39,052 nt of DNA, taken from the NCBI GenBank assembly GCA_030603065.1, contig JAUVYN010000026.1, positions 1 through 39,052 of the forward strand, given 5' to 3'. Shown here piece after piece: positions 17,031 to 25,164 of the stretch (position 1 is its first letter; each line of letters begins with the position of its first letter). The position numbers were made by a program, and so were the translations under genes. The DNA comes from Pseudomonas sp. Its GTDB lineage: Bacteria; Pseudomonadota; Gammaproteobacteria; Pseudomonadales; Pseudomonadaceae. A model generated the notes under the pieces. That model was not told the origin of the DNA and made no database searches. It was given only the letters and a program-made list of their open reading frames with translations.

Positions 17031-18614
17031 TTACTTCACTTCGGGCGGGGTGGTGAAGGTGTGATAGGGCGCTGGCGAAGGCACGGTCCACTCCAGGCCT
17101 TCTGCGCCATCCCAGGGCTTGGCCGGCGCCTTGACGCCGCCACGAATGCACTTGATCACGATGTACAGGAACAGCAGCTGGGTAGCGCCGAACATGAATG
17201 CGCCGACCGAGGAGATCATGTTGAAGTTGCTGAACATCATGTTGTAGTCCGGGATTCGCCGCGGCATGCCGGCCAGCCCGATGAAGTGCATCGGGAAGAA
17301 CGCCAGGTTCATGCCGATGAAGCTCATCCAGAAATGCGTCTTCGCCAGCACCTCGTCGTACATGTGACCGGTCCACTTGGGCAGCCAGTAGTAGGCCGAG
17401 GCGAAGATGCCGAAGATCGCACCGGGCACCAGTACGTAGTGGAAGTGCGCCACCACGAAGTAGGTGTCGTGGTACTGGAAATCGGCCGGGGCAATGGCCA
17501 GCATCAATCCGGAGAAGCCGCCGATGGTGAACAGAATCACGAAGGCCACCGAGAACAGCATGGGCGCTTCGAAGGTCAGCGAGCCGCGCCACATGGTGCT
17601 CACCCAGTTGAACACCTTCACGCCGGTGGGCACCGCGATGAGCATGGTCGCGTACATGAAGAACAGCTCGCCGGTCAGCGGGATGCCGACGGTGAACATG
17701 TGGTGAGCCCAGACCACGAAAGACAGGAAGGCGATCGCCGCGGTGGCATAAACCATGGAGGTGTAGCCGAATAGCGGTTTGCGCGAAAACGCCGGGATGA
17801 TCATGCTCACCGCGCCAAAGGCCGGCAGGATCATGATGTACACCTCGGGGTGCCCGAAGAACCAGAAGATGTGCTGGAACATTACCGGGTCGCCACCACC
17901 GGCCGCGTTGAAAAAGCTGGTGCCGAAGTGAATGTCCATCAGCATCATGGTCACCACGCCTGCCAGTACCGGCATCACGGCTACCAGCAGAAAGGCGGTG
18001 ATCAGCCAGGTCCAGACGAACAGTGGCATCTTCATCAGCGTCATGCCGGGCGCACGCAGGTTGAGAATGGTGGCGATGATATTGATCGCGCCCATGATAG
18101 AACTGATGCCGGCCAGATGGATTGCAAAGATGAAGTAGGTCACGCTGGGCGGTGCATAGGTGGTCGACAACGGCGCATAGAAGGTCCAGCCGAAATTCGG
18201 CCCACCCCCCTCCATGAACAGGGTCGACACCAGCAGGCCGAAGGCAGCCGGCAGCAGCCAGAAGCTGAAGTTGTTCATCCGTGGCAGGGCCATGTCCGGC
18301 GCTCCGATCATCATCGGAATCATCCAGTTGGCCAGTCCGACGAAGGCCGGCATGACCGCGCCGAAGACCATGATCAGGCCGTGCATGGTGGTCATCTGGT
18401 TGAAGAATTCCGGTGCGACCAACTGCATGCCGGGCTGGAAGAGTTCGGCGCGGATGACCATGGCCATGGTCCCGCCGAGCAGGAACATGGCGAAGCTGAA
18501 CCACAGGTACATCGAGCCGATGTCCTTGTGATTGGTGGTCAGTACCCAGCGCATCGGGCCCTTGGCGGGACCGTGCGCATGGTCGTCGTGATGGTGATCG
18601 ATCACTGTGCTCAT
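17031..18614 (-). CDS. coxA: Cytochrome c oxidase subunit I (aa3 type)
   Basis: A 527-residue catalytic subunit containing heme a, heme a3 and CuB, with twelve transmembrane helices. Visible landmarks include the heme ligand region MTTMHGLIMVF, the CuB histidine-tyrosine motif FFGHPEVYIMILP, the HHMF histidine pair, K-channel motif PTGVKVFNW and the HFHYVLVPG heme ligands. These point to an A-type, proton-pumping oxidase. The N-terminus carries a His/Asp-rich stretch (DHHHDDHAHG). It lies 11 bases after coxB and 10 bases before ctaG, so it is cotranscribed with both. Confidence 0.97.
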   Translation of the reverse strand: MSTVIDHHHDDHAHGPAKGPMRWVLTTNHKDIGSMYLWFSFAMFLLGGTMAMVIRAELFQPGMQLVAPEFFNQMTTMHGLIMVFGAVMPAFVGLANWMIPMMIGAPDMALPRMNNFSFWLLPAAFGLLVSTLFMEGGGPNFGWTFYAPLSTTYAPPSVTYFIFAIHLAGISSIMGAINIIATILNLRAPGMTLMKMPLFVWTWLITAFLLVAVMPVLAGVVTMMLMDIHFGTSFFNAAGGGDPVMFQHIFWFFGHPEVYIMILPAFGAVSMIIPAFSRKPLFGYTSMVYATAAIAFLSFVVWAHHMFTVGIPLTGELFFMYATMLIAVPTGVKVFNWVSTMWRGSLTFEAPMLFSVAFVILFTIGGFSGLMLAIAPADFQYHDTYFVVAHFHYVLVPGAIFGIFASAYYWLPKWTGHMYDEVLAKTHFWMSFIGMNLAFFPMHFIGLAGMPRRIPDYNMMFSNFNMISSVGAFMFGATQLLFLYIVIKCIRGGVKAPAKPWDGAEGLEWTVPSPAPYHTFTTPPEVK

Positions 18615-18625
18615 GGCGTGGTCTC

Positions 18626-19747
18626 CTATTGGGCTTCTTTGAATTCGAGGATATCGAGCGGGGTCACCACGTCGCCGGTATCGTTGCCCCAGGCGTTGCG
18701 TTCGTAGGTGATTACCGCAGCGAGGTCGACTTCAGAGAGCTGGCGACCGAAGGCGCCCATGGCGGTGCCCGGCTTGCCGTTCACCACGATATTGATGTGG
18801 CCGGGGATGTCGTTCAGCACCATGTCGGTGCCCTTGAGCGATGGGAACATCGGCGGGATGCCCTCGCCACCGGGCTGGTGACAGGAGGCGCAGGCCGAAG
18901 AATAGACGCGCTGGCCGCGCTCCATCAGCTCGGCAAGAGTCCAGTCCTTGTCACGCAGTTCCGCCTCGCGGGCAGCCAGTTCCTTTTTCTCGGCAAGCCA
19001 GGCGGCATACTCTTCCTGGGTGACCGCTTCCACCACGACCGGCATGAAGGCGTGGTCTCTGCCACACAGTTCGGTGCACTGGCCGCGGTAGATTCCTGGC
19101 TCGTCGACCCGGGTCCAGGCTTCGTTGACGAAACCCGGAATCGCATCCTTTTTCACCGCCAGGGCAGGAACCCACCAGGAGTGAATGACATCTGCCGCGG
19201 TGATCAGAAAACGGACCTTCTGGCCAACCGGAATCACCAGATGCTCATCCACTTCGAGCAGATAGTTTTCACCTTTCGGTGCGCTGTTGGTGATGGCGTC
19301 GCGGCTGGTGGACATGGTGCTGAAGAAGCTGACGTCTTCACCCAGGTAGCTGTACTGCCAGCGCCATTGGTAGCCAGTGATCATGATGTCGATATCGGCA
19401 TCCTCGGCGTCGTAGATATCGATCAGGACGCGAGTCGCGGGTACCGCCATGCCGACCAGGATCAGCAGTGGAATGACAGTCCAGAGGACTTCGACGGAAA
19501 GGTTTTCATGAAACTTGGCGGGAACAGCTCCTCGGGATTTCCGGTGCATGAACATCGACCAGAACATGACCCCAAAGACTATCACGCCGATGACCACGCA
19601 GATCCAGAAGATGGTCATGTGCAGATTGAACACGTTGCGGCTGACCTCGGTCACGCCCCGTGTCATGTTGTACGTCCATTCGGCACTGGCGGTACTGCTC
19701 AGGAACAAGCAGGACAGACCACCCAGCCAGGCATTTGCTCGTCGCAT
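18626..19747 (-). CDS. coxB: Cytochrome c oxidase subunit II with C-terminal cytochrome c domain
   Basis: A 373-residue subunit II. Residues 1-22 look like a signal peptide, followed by two transmembrane helices (about 45-66 and 87-108). The CuA domain has H189, C224, C228, H232 and M235 (CTELCGRDHAFM), all intact. The linker (240-280) leads to a fused cytochrome c domain with heme motif CASCH at 286-290 and possible axial Met M330. This makes the enzyme a caa3-like variant that can carry its own electron donor. It is the first gene of the coxB-coxA-ctaG-coxC operon, with a 399-bp upstream region containing a candidate promoter and regulator sites. Confidence 0.96.
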   Translation of the reverse strand: MRRANAWLGGLSCLFLSSTASAEWTYNMTRGVTEVSRNVFNLHMTIFWICVVIGVIVFGVMFWSMFMHRKSRGAVPAKFHENLSVEVLWTVIPLLILVGMAVPATRVLIDIYDAEDADIDIMITGYQWRWQYSYLGEDVSFFSTMSTSRDAITNSAPKGENYLLEVDEHLVIPVGQKVRFLITAADVIHSWWVPALAVKKDAIPGFVNEAWTRVDEPGIYRGQCTELCGRDHAFMPVVVEAVTQEEYAAWLAEKKELAAREAELRDKDWTLAELMERGQRVYSSACASCHQPGGEGIPPMFPSLKGTDMVLNDIPGHINIVVNGKPGTAMGAFGRQLSEVDLAAVITYERNAWGNDTGDVVTPLDILEFKEAQ

Positions 19748-19796
19748 TCCCGGTTCCCCTGTTTATTGTTTTTATATTGCTTGCCGGTATGCCGGG

Positions 19797-19819
19797 ATCG
19801 GAGCTCGAAATGCTCCGAT
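19797..19819. repeat. 8-bp inverted repeat in coxB leader
   Basis: ATCGGAGC, loop TCGAAAT, GCTCCGAT is a perfect 8-bp stem. It lies 50-72 bases upstream of the coxB start, inside the leader transcribed from the candidate promoter. It has no T-run, so it is more likely an operator or an RNA stem than a terminator. Confidence 0.5.
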
Positions 19820-19904
19820 GTTGCTGGCCGCCCCCACTTCTCGCTGCCGTATTGGCAGTGTCATGCAAGTGGCGCCCCCCCGAACTCGCTACCAGACTGA
19901 ACCG

Positions 19905-19932
19905 AGTATAGACCTGACAGAGTGTGACGCAA
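19905..19932 (-). promoter_or_regulatory. Candidate sigma-70-type promoter for coxB operon
   Basis: On the minus strand TTGCGT (19927-19932), a 16-base spacer and TATACT (19905-19910) form a reasonable promoter. The transcript would start near 19898, giving a leader of about 150 bases to coxB. RpoS-type promoters share this -10, so stationary-phase use is possible but not shown. Confidence 0.4.
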
Positions 19933-19951
19933 TGCTTCGGCGCATAATTTT

Positions 19952-19965
19952 TTGATCTCTGTCAA
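19952..19965. promoter_or_regulatory. Anr/FNR-like box upstream of coxB
   Basis: TTGATCTCTGTCAA differs at one position from the Anr/FNR consensus TTGAT-N4-ATCAA. Its centre is about 60 bases upstream of the predicted coxB transcription start, close to the -61.5 spacing of class I FNR activation. It may equally serve the divergent gene. Confidence 0.45.
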
Positions 19966-20002
19966 GGCGTGCAGAAGGCTAAAATGATAACGATCATGTC
20001 CG

Positions 20003-20018
20003 TGAAACGCGCGTTTCA
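20003..20018. promoter_or_regulatory. Perfect 16-bp palindrome, PsrA-type operator candidate
   Basis: TGAAACGCGCGTTTCA is a perfect palindrome. Its GAAAC-N4-GTTTC core fits the published form of the PsrA operator of pseudomonads (G/C-AAAC-N2-4-GTTT-G/C). PsrA is a fatty-acid-responsive TetR-family regulator. The site is 129 bases before the downstream plus-strand gene and about 110 bases beyond the candidate coxB start. Confidence 0.5.
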
Positions 20019-20146
20019 GAGCCGCTCAGCCCGCTCAACTGACTCGCCCTGAGCCACTTTGACGATATACTGTCCCTCTGCTAGCTTGACTTGAATCCTT
20101 TCATCCCTGCCTCGTTCCTTCCAGACGAGCGCCCGGAGTTCGAACA

Positions 20147-20791
20147 ATGAAGATACAGGCACTGCGAGACCGCGTGGATGACGCTCGCCTACAGGAACGG
20201 AGCGAAACCGCCCTGCATGACTGGCTGGACGCGCGTCTACCTGAATTGCACCCGGCTATCATGGCGGAAAGCGAGCCCAGGCAGACGCTGCTGAATTTCG
20301 TCGACGGGTACATAGCCCAGGTGCCCAACATGCTCGAAGCCGCCGAAGCCGTTGCGGATGCCGCCAACCTGCGCAGTCATCTGCTACCGGTACTCAAGGT
20401 TGCCGAAGCGTTCTTTCTGCAGCCGCCGGATCTGCCGGCGGATCATCGGGGTATGCTCGCACTGCTCGATGAAGCCTATCTGGCGCATCGGCTGGTGGAG
20501 GAGATCAACGACCGTTACGTCGTGCACGGGTGTGGGCCGCTGATTCCGCTGGACATGACACGAGCCAACCTGATCGCGCATCAATTGCTGGGAGAGCCCT
20601 TCGCCAATGATCTGGATGCCATCGTCGAGCAGGCGGTACGCCAGCTGGCGCCGGAGAGCCTGTTCCAGGGCCAAGCCTTCAGCGACTACCAGACCACGCT
20701 GGACCCCGAAGCCTGTCGGACGCTATGGGAGCAGTGGCCCTGCATGTCGCAGCGACTGGGGATGGAGATTCGCTGGCGCAGTGCTGGTTGA
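20147..20791 (+). CDS. Unrecognised 214-residue protein
   Basis: I do not recognise this family. The 214-residue sequence is acidic and appears mostly helical, with no signal peptide, transmembrane segment or obvious catalytic motif. Residues 1-60 contain long amphipathic helices; the middle has a FFLQPPDLPADHRGMLALLDEAYLAHRL region (about 89-116) and later RANLIAHQLLGEPF. Only three cysteines are present. The start ATG 20147 follows CGGAG at good spacing. Coding bias resembles the neighbours, so it looks like a real resident gene. It stands alone, divergent from coxB and convergent with the MFS gene. The PsrA-like palindrome and a TATACT -10 candidate lie upstream. Confidence 0.8.
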   Translation: MKIQALRDRVDDARLQERSETALHDWLDARLPELHPAIMAESEPRQTLLNFVDGYIAQVPNMLEAAEAVADAANLRSHLLPVLKVAEAFFLQPPDLPADHRGMLALLDEAYLAHRLVEEINDRYVVHGCGPLIPLDMTRANLIAHQLLGEPFANDLDAIVEQAVRQLAPESLFQGQAFSDYQTTLDPEACRTLWEQWPCMSQRLGMEIRWRSAG

Positions 20792-20806
20792 TCGCTGTGC
20801 TCGACT

Positions 20807-21991
20807 TCAGCGTGGCCTGAGCCGCAAGCGAAACCAGAGGGTTGCAAGGGCTACCAGCAGCGTAGGGACCAGCATCAGCAGATTGAGCAACTCCCAGCCG
20901 AAGCGGTGCAGCATGGCGCCAGCCATCAGTGATCCCAGACCTACCAGTGAGAAGATGATCAGGTCGTTCACACCCTGCACCTTGCCGCGCTCGGATTCCG
21001 CATGGGCCGAGGCCAGCAGCGTGCTGCCGCTGACGAAGAGAAAATTCCAGCCGACGCCGAGCAACACCAGCGCGCCCCAGTAATGGGCAAGACTGACCCC
21101 ATGATTGGCAATGGCCGCCGTGCCCGCAAACAGCAGCGTGCCCGCGACAAGCATCCGGGGAATACCGAAGCGGGCGATCAGGCTGCCGGTTACGAAGGAC
21201 GGCGCGAACATGCCGAGCACATGCCATTGCATGATGAACGCCACCTGGCTCATCTCGAAACCCTGGTTGCGCATCGCCAGCGGAGTTGCGGTCATGACCA
21301 GCATCATCACGGCGTAGCCCGCGGCTGCGGCCAGGACCGCCAGTAGAAAGGTTGGCTGTGATGCGATGGTTGCCATGGGACGGGGCGCCGCGCTTGGCTT
21401 TGTGCCTTCTGCCGGTGGGACGCGAAGCTGGTTGAGCAGGCCGATGGCAACCAGCGCCAGCACCGCAATCACGAGATAGGGACCGCCGGAGGGCACCTGG
21501 GCGATCAGGTGGATCGCTGCGCTGGCGTTCCAAGGGCCGAGGAAGGCCGCCACTACGCCACCGGCCATGACCAGTGATATCGCTCGACTGCGAAACGCCG
21601 GGCTGGCCACGTCGGCGGCTGCGAAGCGGTAATACATGGCAAAGCCCTGATAGACGCCGAGCAGCAGACTGGCCAGACAGAACAGCCAGAACGATTCCAC
21701 GGCAATCGCGACGAAGCTCAGCGCGCCGCCACAGACGCCACCCAGGCTCGCGCCGGTGATGAAGCCGCGCCGCCGACCGACCCGTTTCATGTACAGGGAG
21801 GCGGGTAGGGTCGAGATCACCGTACCCAGCATCATCACGGCAATGGGAAGGGTCGCCAGGCCCGGATCAGGGCTCAGCTGATGCCCCACCACGCCGCTCA
21901 GGGTCATGACGGTGATCGAGGCCACCATGAACAGCGTCTGGCTTATCACCAGGATCGCAACGTTGCGCTTCTCCAGACTGGCCAAATCCAT
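20807..21991 (-). CDS. MFS transporter
   Basis: A 394-residue major facilitator superfamily protein with twelve apparent transmembrane helices. The loop between helices 2 and 3 has the typical basic pattern YMKRVGRRRGFITGA, the MFS motif A variant. A central cytoplasmic loop near residues 195-205 (PPAEGTKPSAAPRP) separates the two six-helix halves. Substrate cannot be read from the sequence; many pseudomonad relatives are putative exporters. The start at 21991 has AGGAG about 10 bases upstream. It lies just downstream of the yheV/prlC pair on the same strand, with a 28-bp gap, so readthrough from prlC is possible. Confidence 0.88.
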   Translation of the reverse strand: MDLASLEKRNVAILVISQTLFMVASITVMTLSGVVGHQLSPDPGLATLPIAVMMLGTVISTLPASLYMKRVGRRRGFITGASLGGVCGGALSFVAIAVESFWLFCLASLLLGVYQGFAMYYRFAAADVASPAFRSRAISLVMAGGVVAAFLGPWNASAAIHLIAQVPSGGPYLVIAVLALVAIGLLNQLRVPPAEGTKPSAAPRPMATIASQPTFLLAVLAAAAGYAVMMLVMTATPLAMRNQGFEMSQVAFIMQWHVLGMFAPSFVTGSLIARFGIPRMLVAGTLLFAGTAAIANHGVSLAHYWGALVLLGVGWNFLFVSGSTLLASAHAESERGKVQGVNDLIIFSLVGLGSLMAGAMLHRFGWELLNLLMLVPTLLVALATLWFRLRLRPR

Positions 21992-22019
21992 GGGCCCTGA
22001 TCTCCTGGGGTAAGAGGCG

Positions 22020-22295
22020 TCAGTCCGAAGTGTTCTTCTTCAGCTTCGGATTGGGAAAAAACTGCACGGTCTTGCCAGCCGAAGCCGGTCGTACCGGCTT
22101 CGGCTGGGTAACCCGCGTGGGGAGTTCCCGGGGGACCGAATTGCCACGTTCATCCAGCGTATCGGCGTAACCGCAGGCGACGCACTCGCGATTGGGCACG
22201 CCCTCCAGTTCAAACATGCGGATGGTATCCATCTGCTCGCACGCCGGGCAGACTGCCCCCGCGATGAAGCGCTTGACCACCACTGCCTCGCTCAT
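22020..22295 (-). CDS. YheV-family putative zinc ribbon protein
   Basis: A 91-residue protein. Two CPxC/CxxC knuckles, C16-PA-C19 (VCPACEQ) and a second ECVACGYAD pair near residues 38-41, make a zinc ribbon of the YheV family. The C-terminal half is Pro/Lys-rich and probably disordered. Function is unknown. I chose ATG 22295 (MSEAVVVKRF), which overlaps the prlC stop by 4 bases (ATGA); the longer frame is prlC shadow. The prlC-yheV pairing is seen widely in gammaproteobacteria, so the two are translationally coupled here. Confidence 0.88.
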   Translation of the reverse strand: MSEAVVVKRFIAGAVCPACEQMDTIRMFELEGVPNRECVACGYADTLDERGNSVPRELPTRVTQPKPVRPASAGKTVQFFPNPKLKKNTSD

Positions 22296-24337
22296 GCCGC
22301 TTCTCCGGTCAGACCGCTGTGGCGCAGCAGCGCGTCGATGCTCGGCTCGCGTCCCCGGAAGGCAACGAACAGCTCCATCGGTTCCTGACTGCCACCCTTG
22401 GCCAGAATGGTCTCGCGGAAGGCGCGCCCGGTCTCCGGATTGAAGATGCCCTCTTCCTCGAATCGTGAGAAAGCATCGGACGACAGAACCTCTGCCCATT
22501 TGTAGCTGTAGTAGCCCGCGGCATAGCCGCCGGCGAAGATGTGCGAAAAGCCGTTCTGGAAGCGATTGAACGCCGGCGGGCGCAGCACCGAGGTTTCGTC
22601 ACGCACCGCGTCCAGCACCTGCTGCACGCTGCGTTCCGGGTGGCGCCGTGCGTGCAGCTCGAAGTCGAACAGCGAAAACTCGATCTGCCGCAGCATGCCC
22701 AGCCCCGACTGGAAGTTCTTCGCGGCCAGCATCTTGTCGAGCAGATCCTGTGGCAGCGCTTCGCCGGTTTCATGGTGGCCGGAGAGCAGGGCCAGGCCTT
22801 CCGGTTCCCAGCACCAGTTTTCCATGAACTGACTCGGCAGCTCGACGGCATCCCAGGCCACGCCATTGATGCCGGAGGCGGCGGAGTAGTCGATGCGCGT
22901 CAGCAGGTGATGCAGACCATGACCGAACTCGTGGAACAGGGTGGTCACCTCGTCGTGGGTCAGCAGCGCCGGCTTCGCAGTACCGACTGGCGGGGTGAAG
23001 TTGCACACCAGATAGGCCACCGGCTTCTGCACGCCTCCCCCCGGCAGGCGCCGACGATCGCGGGCGCCGTCCATCCAGGCGCCGCCGCGCTTGTTGCTTC
23101 GCGCGTACAGGTCGAGGAAAAAGCGACCGATGACTTGGTCGCCCTCGACTACCTCGTACAGGCGCGCATCCGGATGCCAGTGATCGAACTCGCTAACCTC
23201 GCGGAAGCTGACTCCATAGAGCCGCGTGGCGATCTGGAACATGCCCTCGATCACCCGATTGGTGGGGAAGTAGGGGCGCAGTTCCTCCTGGGAGATGGCA
23301 TAGCGGTGCTGGCGCAGCTTCTCGCTGAAATAGCCCACATCCCAGGCCTGCAGGTCGCTGCAGCCCTGGCTCGCGGCGTATTCACGCAGGGCGGCCAGGT
23401 CGGCCTCGGCGGCCGGCTTGCTGCGCTGGGCCAGGTCGCGCAGAAAGCCCAGGACCTGGTCGGTACTCTCGGCCATCTTGGTCGCCAGCGACAGCTCGGC
23501 GTAATTCGGATACCCCAACAGCTCGGCCAGCTCCTGGCGTAGGGCCAGAATCTCGTCGATCAGCGGGCCGTTGTCGAACTGCCCGGCATTCGGTCCCTGG
23601 TCCGAAGCACGTGTGCAGTATGCGGTATACAGCTCTTCGCGCAGCGCCCGGTCATGGGCATAGGTCATCACCGCGTAATAGCTGGGGAATTCCAGCGTCA
23701 CCAGCCAGCCCTCGAGATCGCGCGCTTCGGCGGCCTGACGGGCCTGAGCCAGCGCGGATTCGGGCAGGCCGTCCAGCGCGCTCGCTTCGGTTAGGTGCTT
23801 GGTCCAGGCCTGGGTGGCATCCATCACCTGATTGGAAAATTTGCTTTGCAGCTCGGACAGGCGCATCTGCAGCTCGCCATAGCGCTTCTGCTCCTCGGGC
23901 GGCAGGGCGATACCGGACAGACGAAAATCGCGCAGGGCCTTTTCGATGATCTTCTGCTGTGCGTTGTCCAGATTATTGAAGGCGTCGCTGTTGGCCAGTT
24001 GCTGGTAGGCCTCGAACAGCGCCTGATTCTGGCCCAGTTCAGTAAAGTACTGACTAAGCAGCGGCAGACAGGCGTTGTAGGCGTCGCGCAATTCCGGTGA
24101 GTTCATCACCGCGTTCAGATGGCTGACGGGAGACCAGGCATGGCCGAGACGTTCGCCGGTTTCATCCAGCGGCTCGATGAGGTCGGCCCAGGTCCACTGG
24201 TCGTTGCTGTTCGCCAGCAACGCCTTCAGCTGCTCCCGGTTCTCCGCGAGAATCTGCTCGATGGCAGGTTTGACGTGCTCGGCGCGGATCAGCGAGAAGG
24301 GCGGAAGATCATAGGCTTGCAGGAGCGGATTCGACAT
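22292..24337 (-). CDS. prlC: Oligopeptidase A (M3 metallopeptidase)
   Basis: A 681-residue zinc metallopeptidase of family M3 that degrades short peptides in the cytoplasm, including cleaved signal peptides. The zinc motif is HEFGH at about residues 469-473, followed by GLHHLL, with the downstream glutamate in the ASGINGVAWDAVELPSQ region. C-terminal FNRFQNGFSHIFAGGYAAGYYSYKWAE is highly typical of the family. I chose ATG 24337 (MSNPLLQAYDLPPF) with AGGAAA upstream rather than the ATG at 24379, which adds 14 unusual residues. It diverges from the carbonic anhydrase gene. A minus-strand TAAAAT (24382-24387) may be its -10 element. Confidence 0.95.
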   Translation of the reverse strand: MSNPLLQAYDLPPFSLIRAEHVKPAIEQILAENREQLKALLANSNDQWTWADLIEPLDETGERLGHAWSPVSHLNAVMNSPELRDAYNACLPLLSQYFTELGQNQALFEAYQQLANSDAFNNLDNAQQKIIEKALRDFRLSGIALPPEEQKRYGELQMRLSELQSKFSNQVMDATQAWTKHLTEASALDGLPESALAQARQAAEARDLEGWLVTLEFPSYYAVMTYAHDRALREELYTAYCTRASDQGPNAGQFDNGPLIDEILALRQELAELLGYPNYAELSLATKMAESTDQVLGFLRDLAQRSKPAAEADLAALREYAASQGCSDLQAWDVGYFSEKLRQHRYAISQEELRPYFPTNRVIEGMFQIATRLYGVSFREVSEFDHWHPDARLYEVVEGDQVIGRFFLDLYARSNKRGGAWMDGARDRRRLPGGGVQKPVAYLVCNFTPPVGTAKPALLTHDEVTTLFHEFGHGLHHLLTRIDYSAASGINGVAWDAVELPSQFMENWCWEPEGLALLSGHHETGEALPQDLLDKMLAAKNFQSGLGMLRQIEFSLFDFELHARRHPERSVQQVLDAVRDETSVLRPPAFNRFQNGFSHIFAGGYAAGYYSYKWAEVLSSDAFSRFEEEGIFNPETGRAFRETILAKGGSQEPMELFVAFRGREPSIDALLRHSGLTGEAA

Positions 24338-24409
24338 GGGGTACGGGTTTCCTGATTCGGTAGTCGCGGACTTTGACAACCATTTTATTTAAACTGACGA
24401 CCTTTCGCA

Positions 24410-24434
24410 CGACCATGGCATTTCTCAATGGTCG
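24410..24434. repeat. 7-bp inverted repeat upstream of gamma-carbonic anhydrase
   Basis: CGACCAT (24410-24416) and ATGGTCG (24428-24434) form a perfect 7-bp inverted repeat around an 11-base loop. It sits between prlC and the carbonic anhydrase gene, 29 bases before the latter's start. It could be an operator or an RNA stem; no known regulator consensus was recognised. Confidence 0.35.
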
Positions 24435-24463
24435 CAAGAGCTTTCTTCAATGAGGAGCTGCAT

Positions 24464-25012
24464 ATGGCGCTACGACACTTCAACGACTCGAACCCCGAGC
24501 TTGGTGAGCGGGTTTTCGTCGATCCTTCCGCCGTGGTGCTGGGTGACGTGGTGATCGGTGAGGATTCTTCGGTCTGGCCGGCGGTGGTCATCCGTGGCGA
24601 CATGCATCGTATTCGAATCGGCGCCCGTACCAGCGTACAGGATGGTAGCGTACTGCACATCACCCATGCCGGCCCGTACAACCCCGATGGCTACCCCCTG
24701 ACCATCGGCGACGAGGTGACCATCGGGCACAAGGTACTGCTGCATGGCTGCACGCTGGGAAGTCGGATTCTGGTGGGGATGGGCAGCATCGTGATGGACG
24801 GCGCGGTGGTCGAGGACGAAGTGATCATCGGTGCCGGCAGTCTGGTGCCGGCGGGCAAGCGGCTGGAGACTGGCTATCTTTATATGGGCAGTCCGGCGCG
24901 GCAGGTGCGTCCGTTGACTGACAAGGAGCGCAGCTTTTTCACCTACACGGCTGCCAATTATGTGCGCCTCAAGGATCAGCATCTGGCTCAGGACTGGGCG
25001 GACCCTGCCTGA
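24464..25012 (+). CDS. Gamma-carbonic anhydrase family protein (YrdA-like)
   Basis: A 182-residue left-handed beta-helix protein made of hexapeptide repeats (for example VVLGDVVIGEDSSVWP). The metal-ligand histidines of the family are present in HITH (65-68), H89 in GHK and H94 in LLHGC. A C-terminal helix (ERSFFTYTAANYVRL) completes the trimer fold. Family members bind zinc or iron; carbonic anhydrase activity is not proven for many YrdA-type proteins. I chose ATG 24464 because GAGGAG lies at ideal spacing; the earlier ATG 24428 falls in an inverted repeat and adds a non-conserved leader. Confidence 0.92.
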   Translation: MALRHFNDSNPELGERVFVDPSAVVLGDVVIGEDSSVWPAVVIRGDMHRIRIGARTSVQDGSVLHITHAGPYNPDGYPLTIGDEVTIGHKVLLHGCTLGSRILVGMGSIVMDGAVVEDEVIIGAGSLVPAGKRLETGYLYMGSPARQVRPLTDKERSFFTYTAANYVRLKDQHLAQDWADPA

Positions 25013-25164
25013 GAACAGGCGGAGCGTAGCGGTTTCGCTGACCCTGCTGGCCACCGATCAAACTGGTGAATGTTCCCCGGCCATGCGTTGATCTGCCGCA
25101 GGGCTGGTTTACCATCGATGGGTTCGGGCTGCGCCCGCCATTCACATCGACCGCAGAGGTAGTC

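Larger units (their letters stand above)
19748..20146. other. 399-bp divergent regulatory region, coxB to the 214-residue gene
   Basis: No convincing gene was seen in this gap. It holds a minus-strand promoter candidate for coxB, an Anr/FNR-like box, a perfect 16-bp palindrome, an 8-bp inverted repeat in the presumed coxB leader and an ATGAT-AACG-ATCAT repeat at 19984-19997. On the plus strand TATACT (20066-20071) could be a -10 element for the downstream gene, without a good -35. The individual sites are listed separately. Confidence 0.6.

Noticed and set aside
19984-19997. Fur-box-like ATGATAACGATCAT
   Set aside because: The halves are separated by 4 bases, whereas the Fur core ATGAT-A-ATCAT needs a single base; kept only as a small repeat.
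24373-24401. Strong-looking TTGACA as -35 for the carbonic anhydrase gene
   Set aside because: No -10 at 16-18 bases; the AT-rich TTAAAC lies only 10 bases away.
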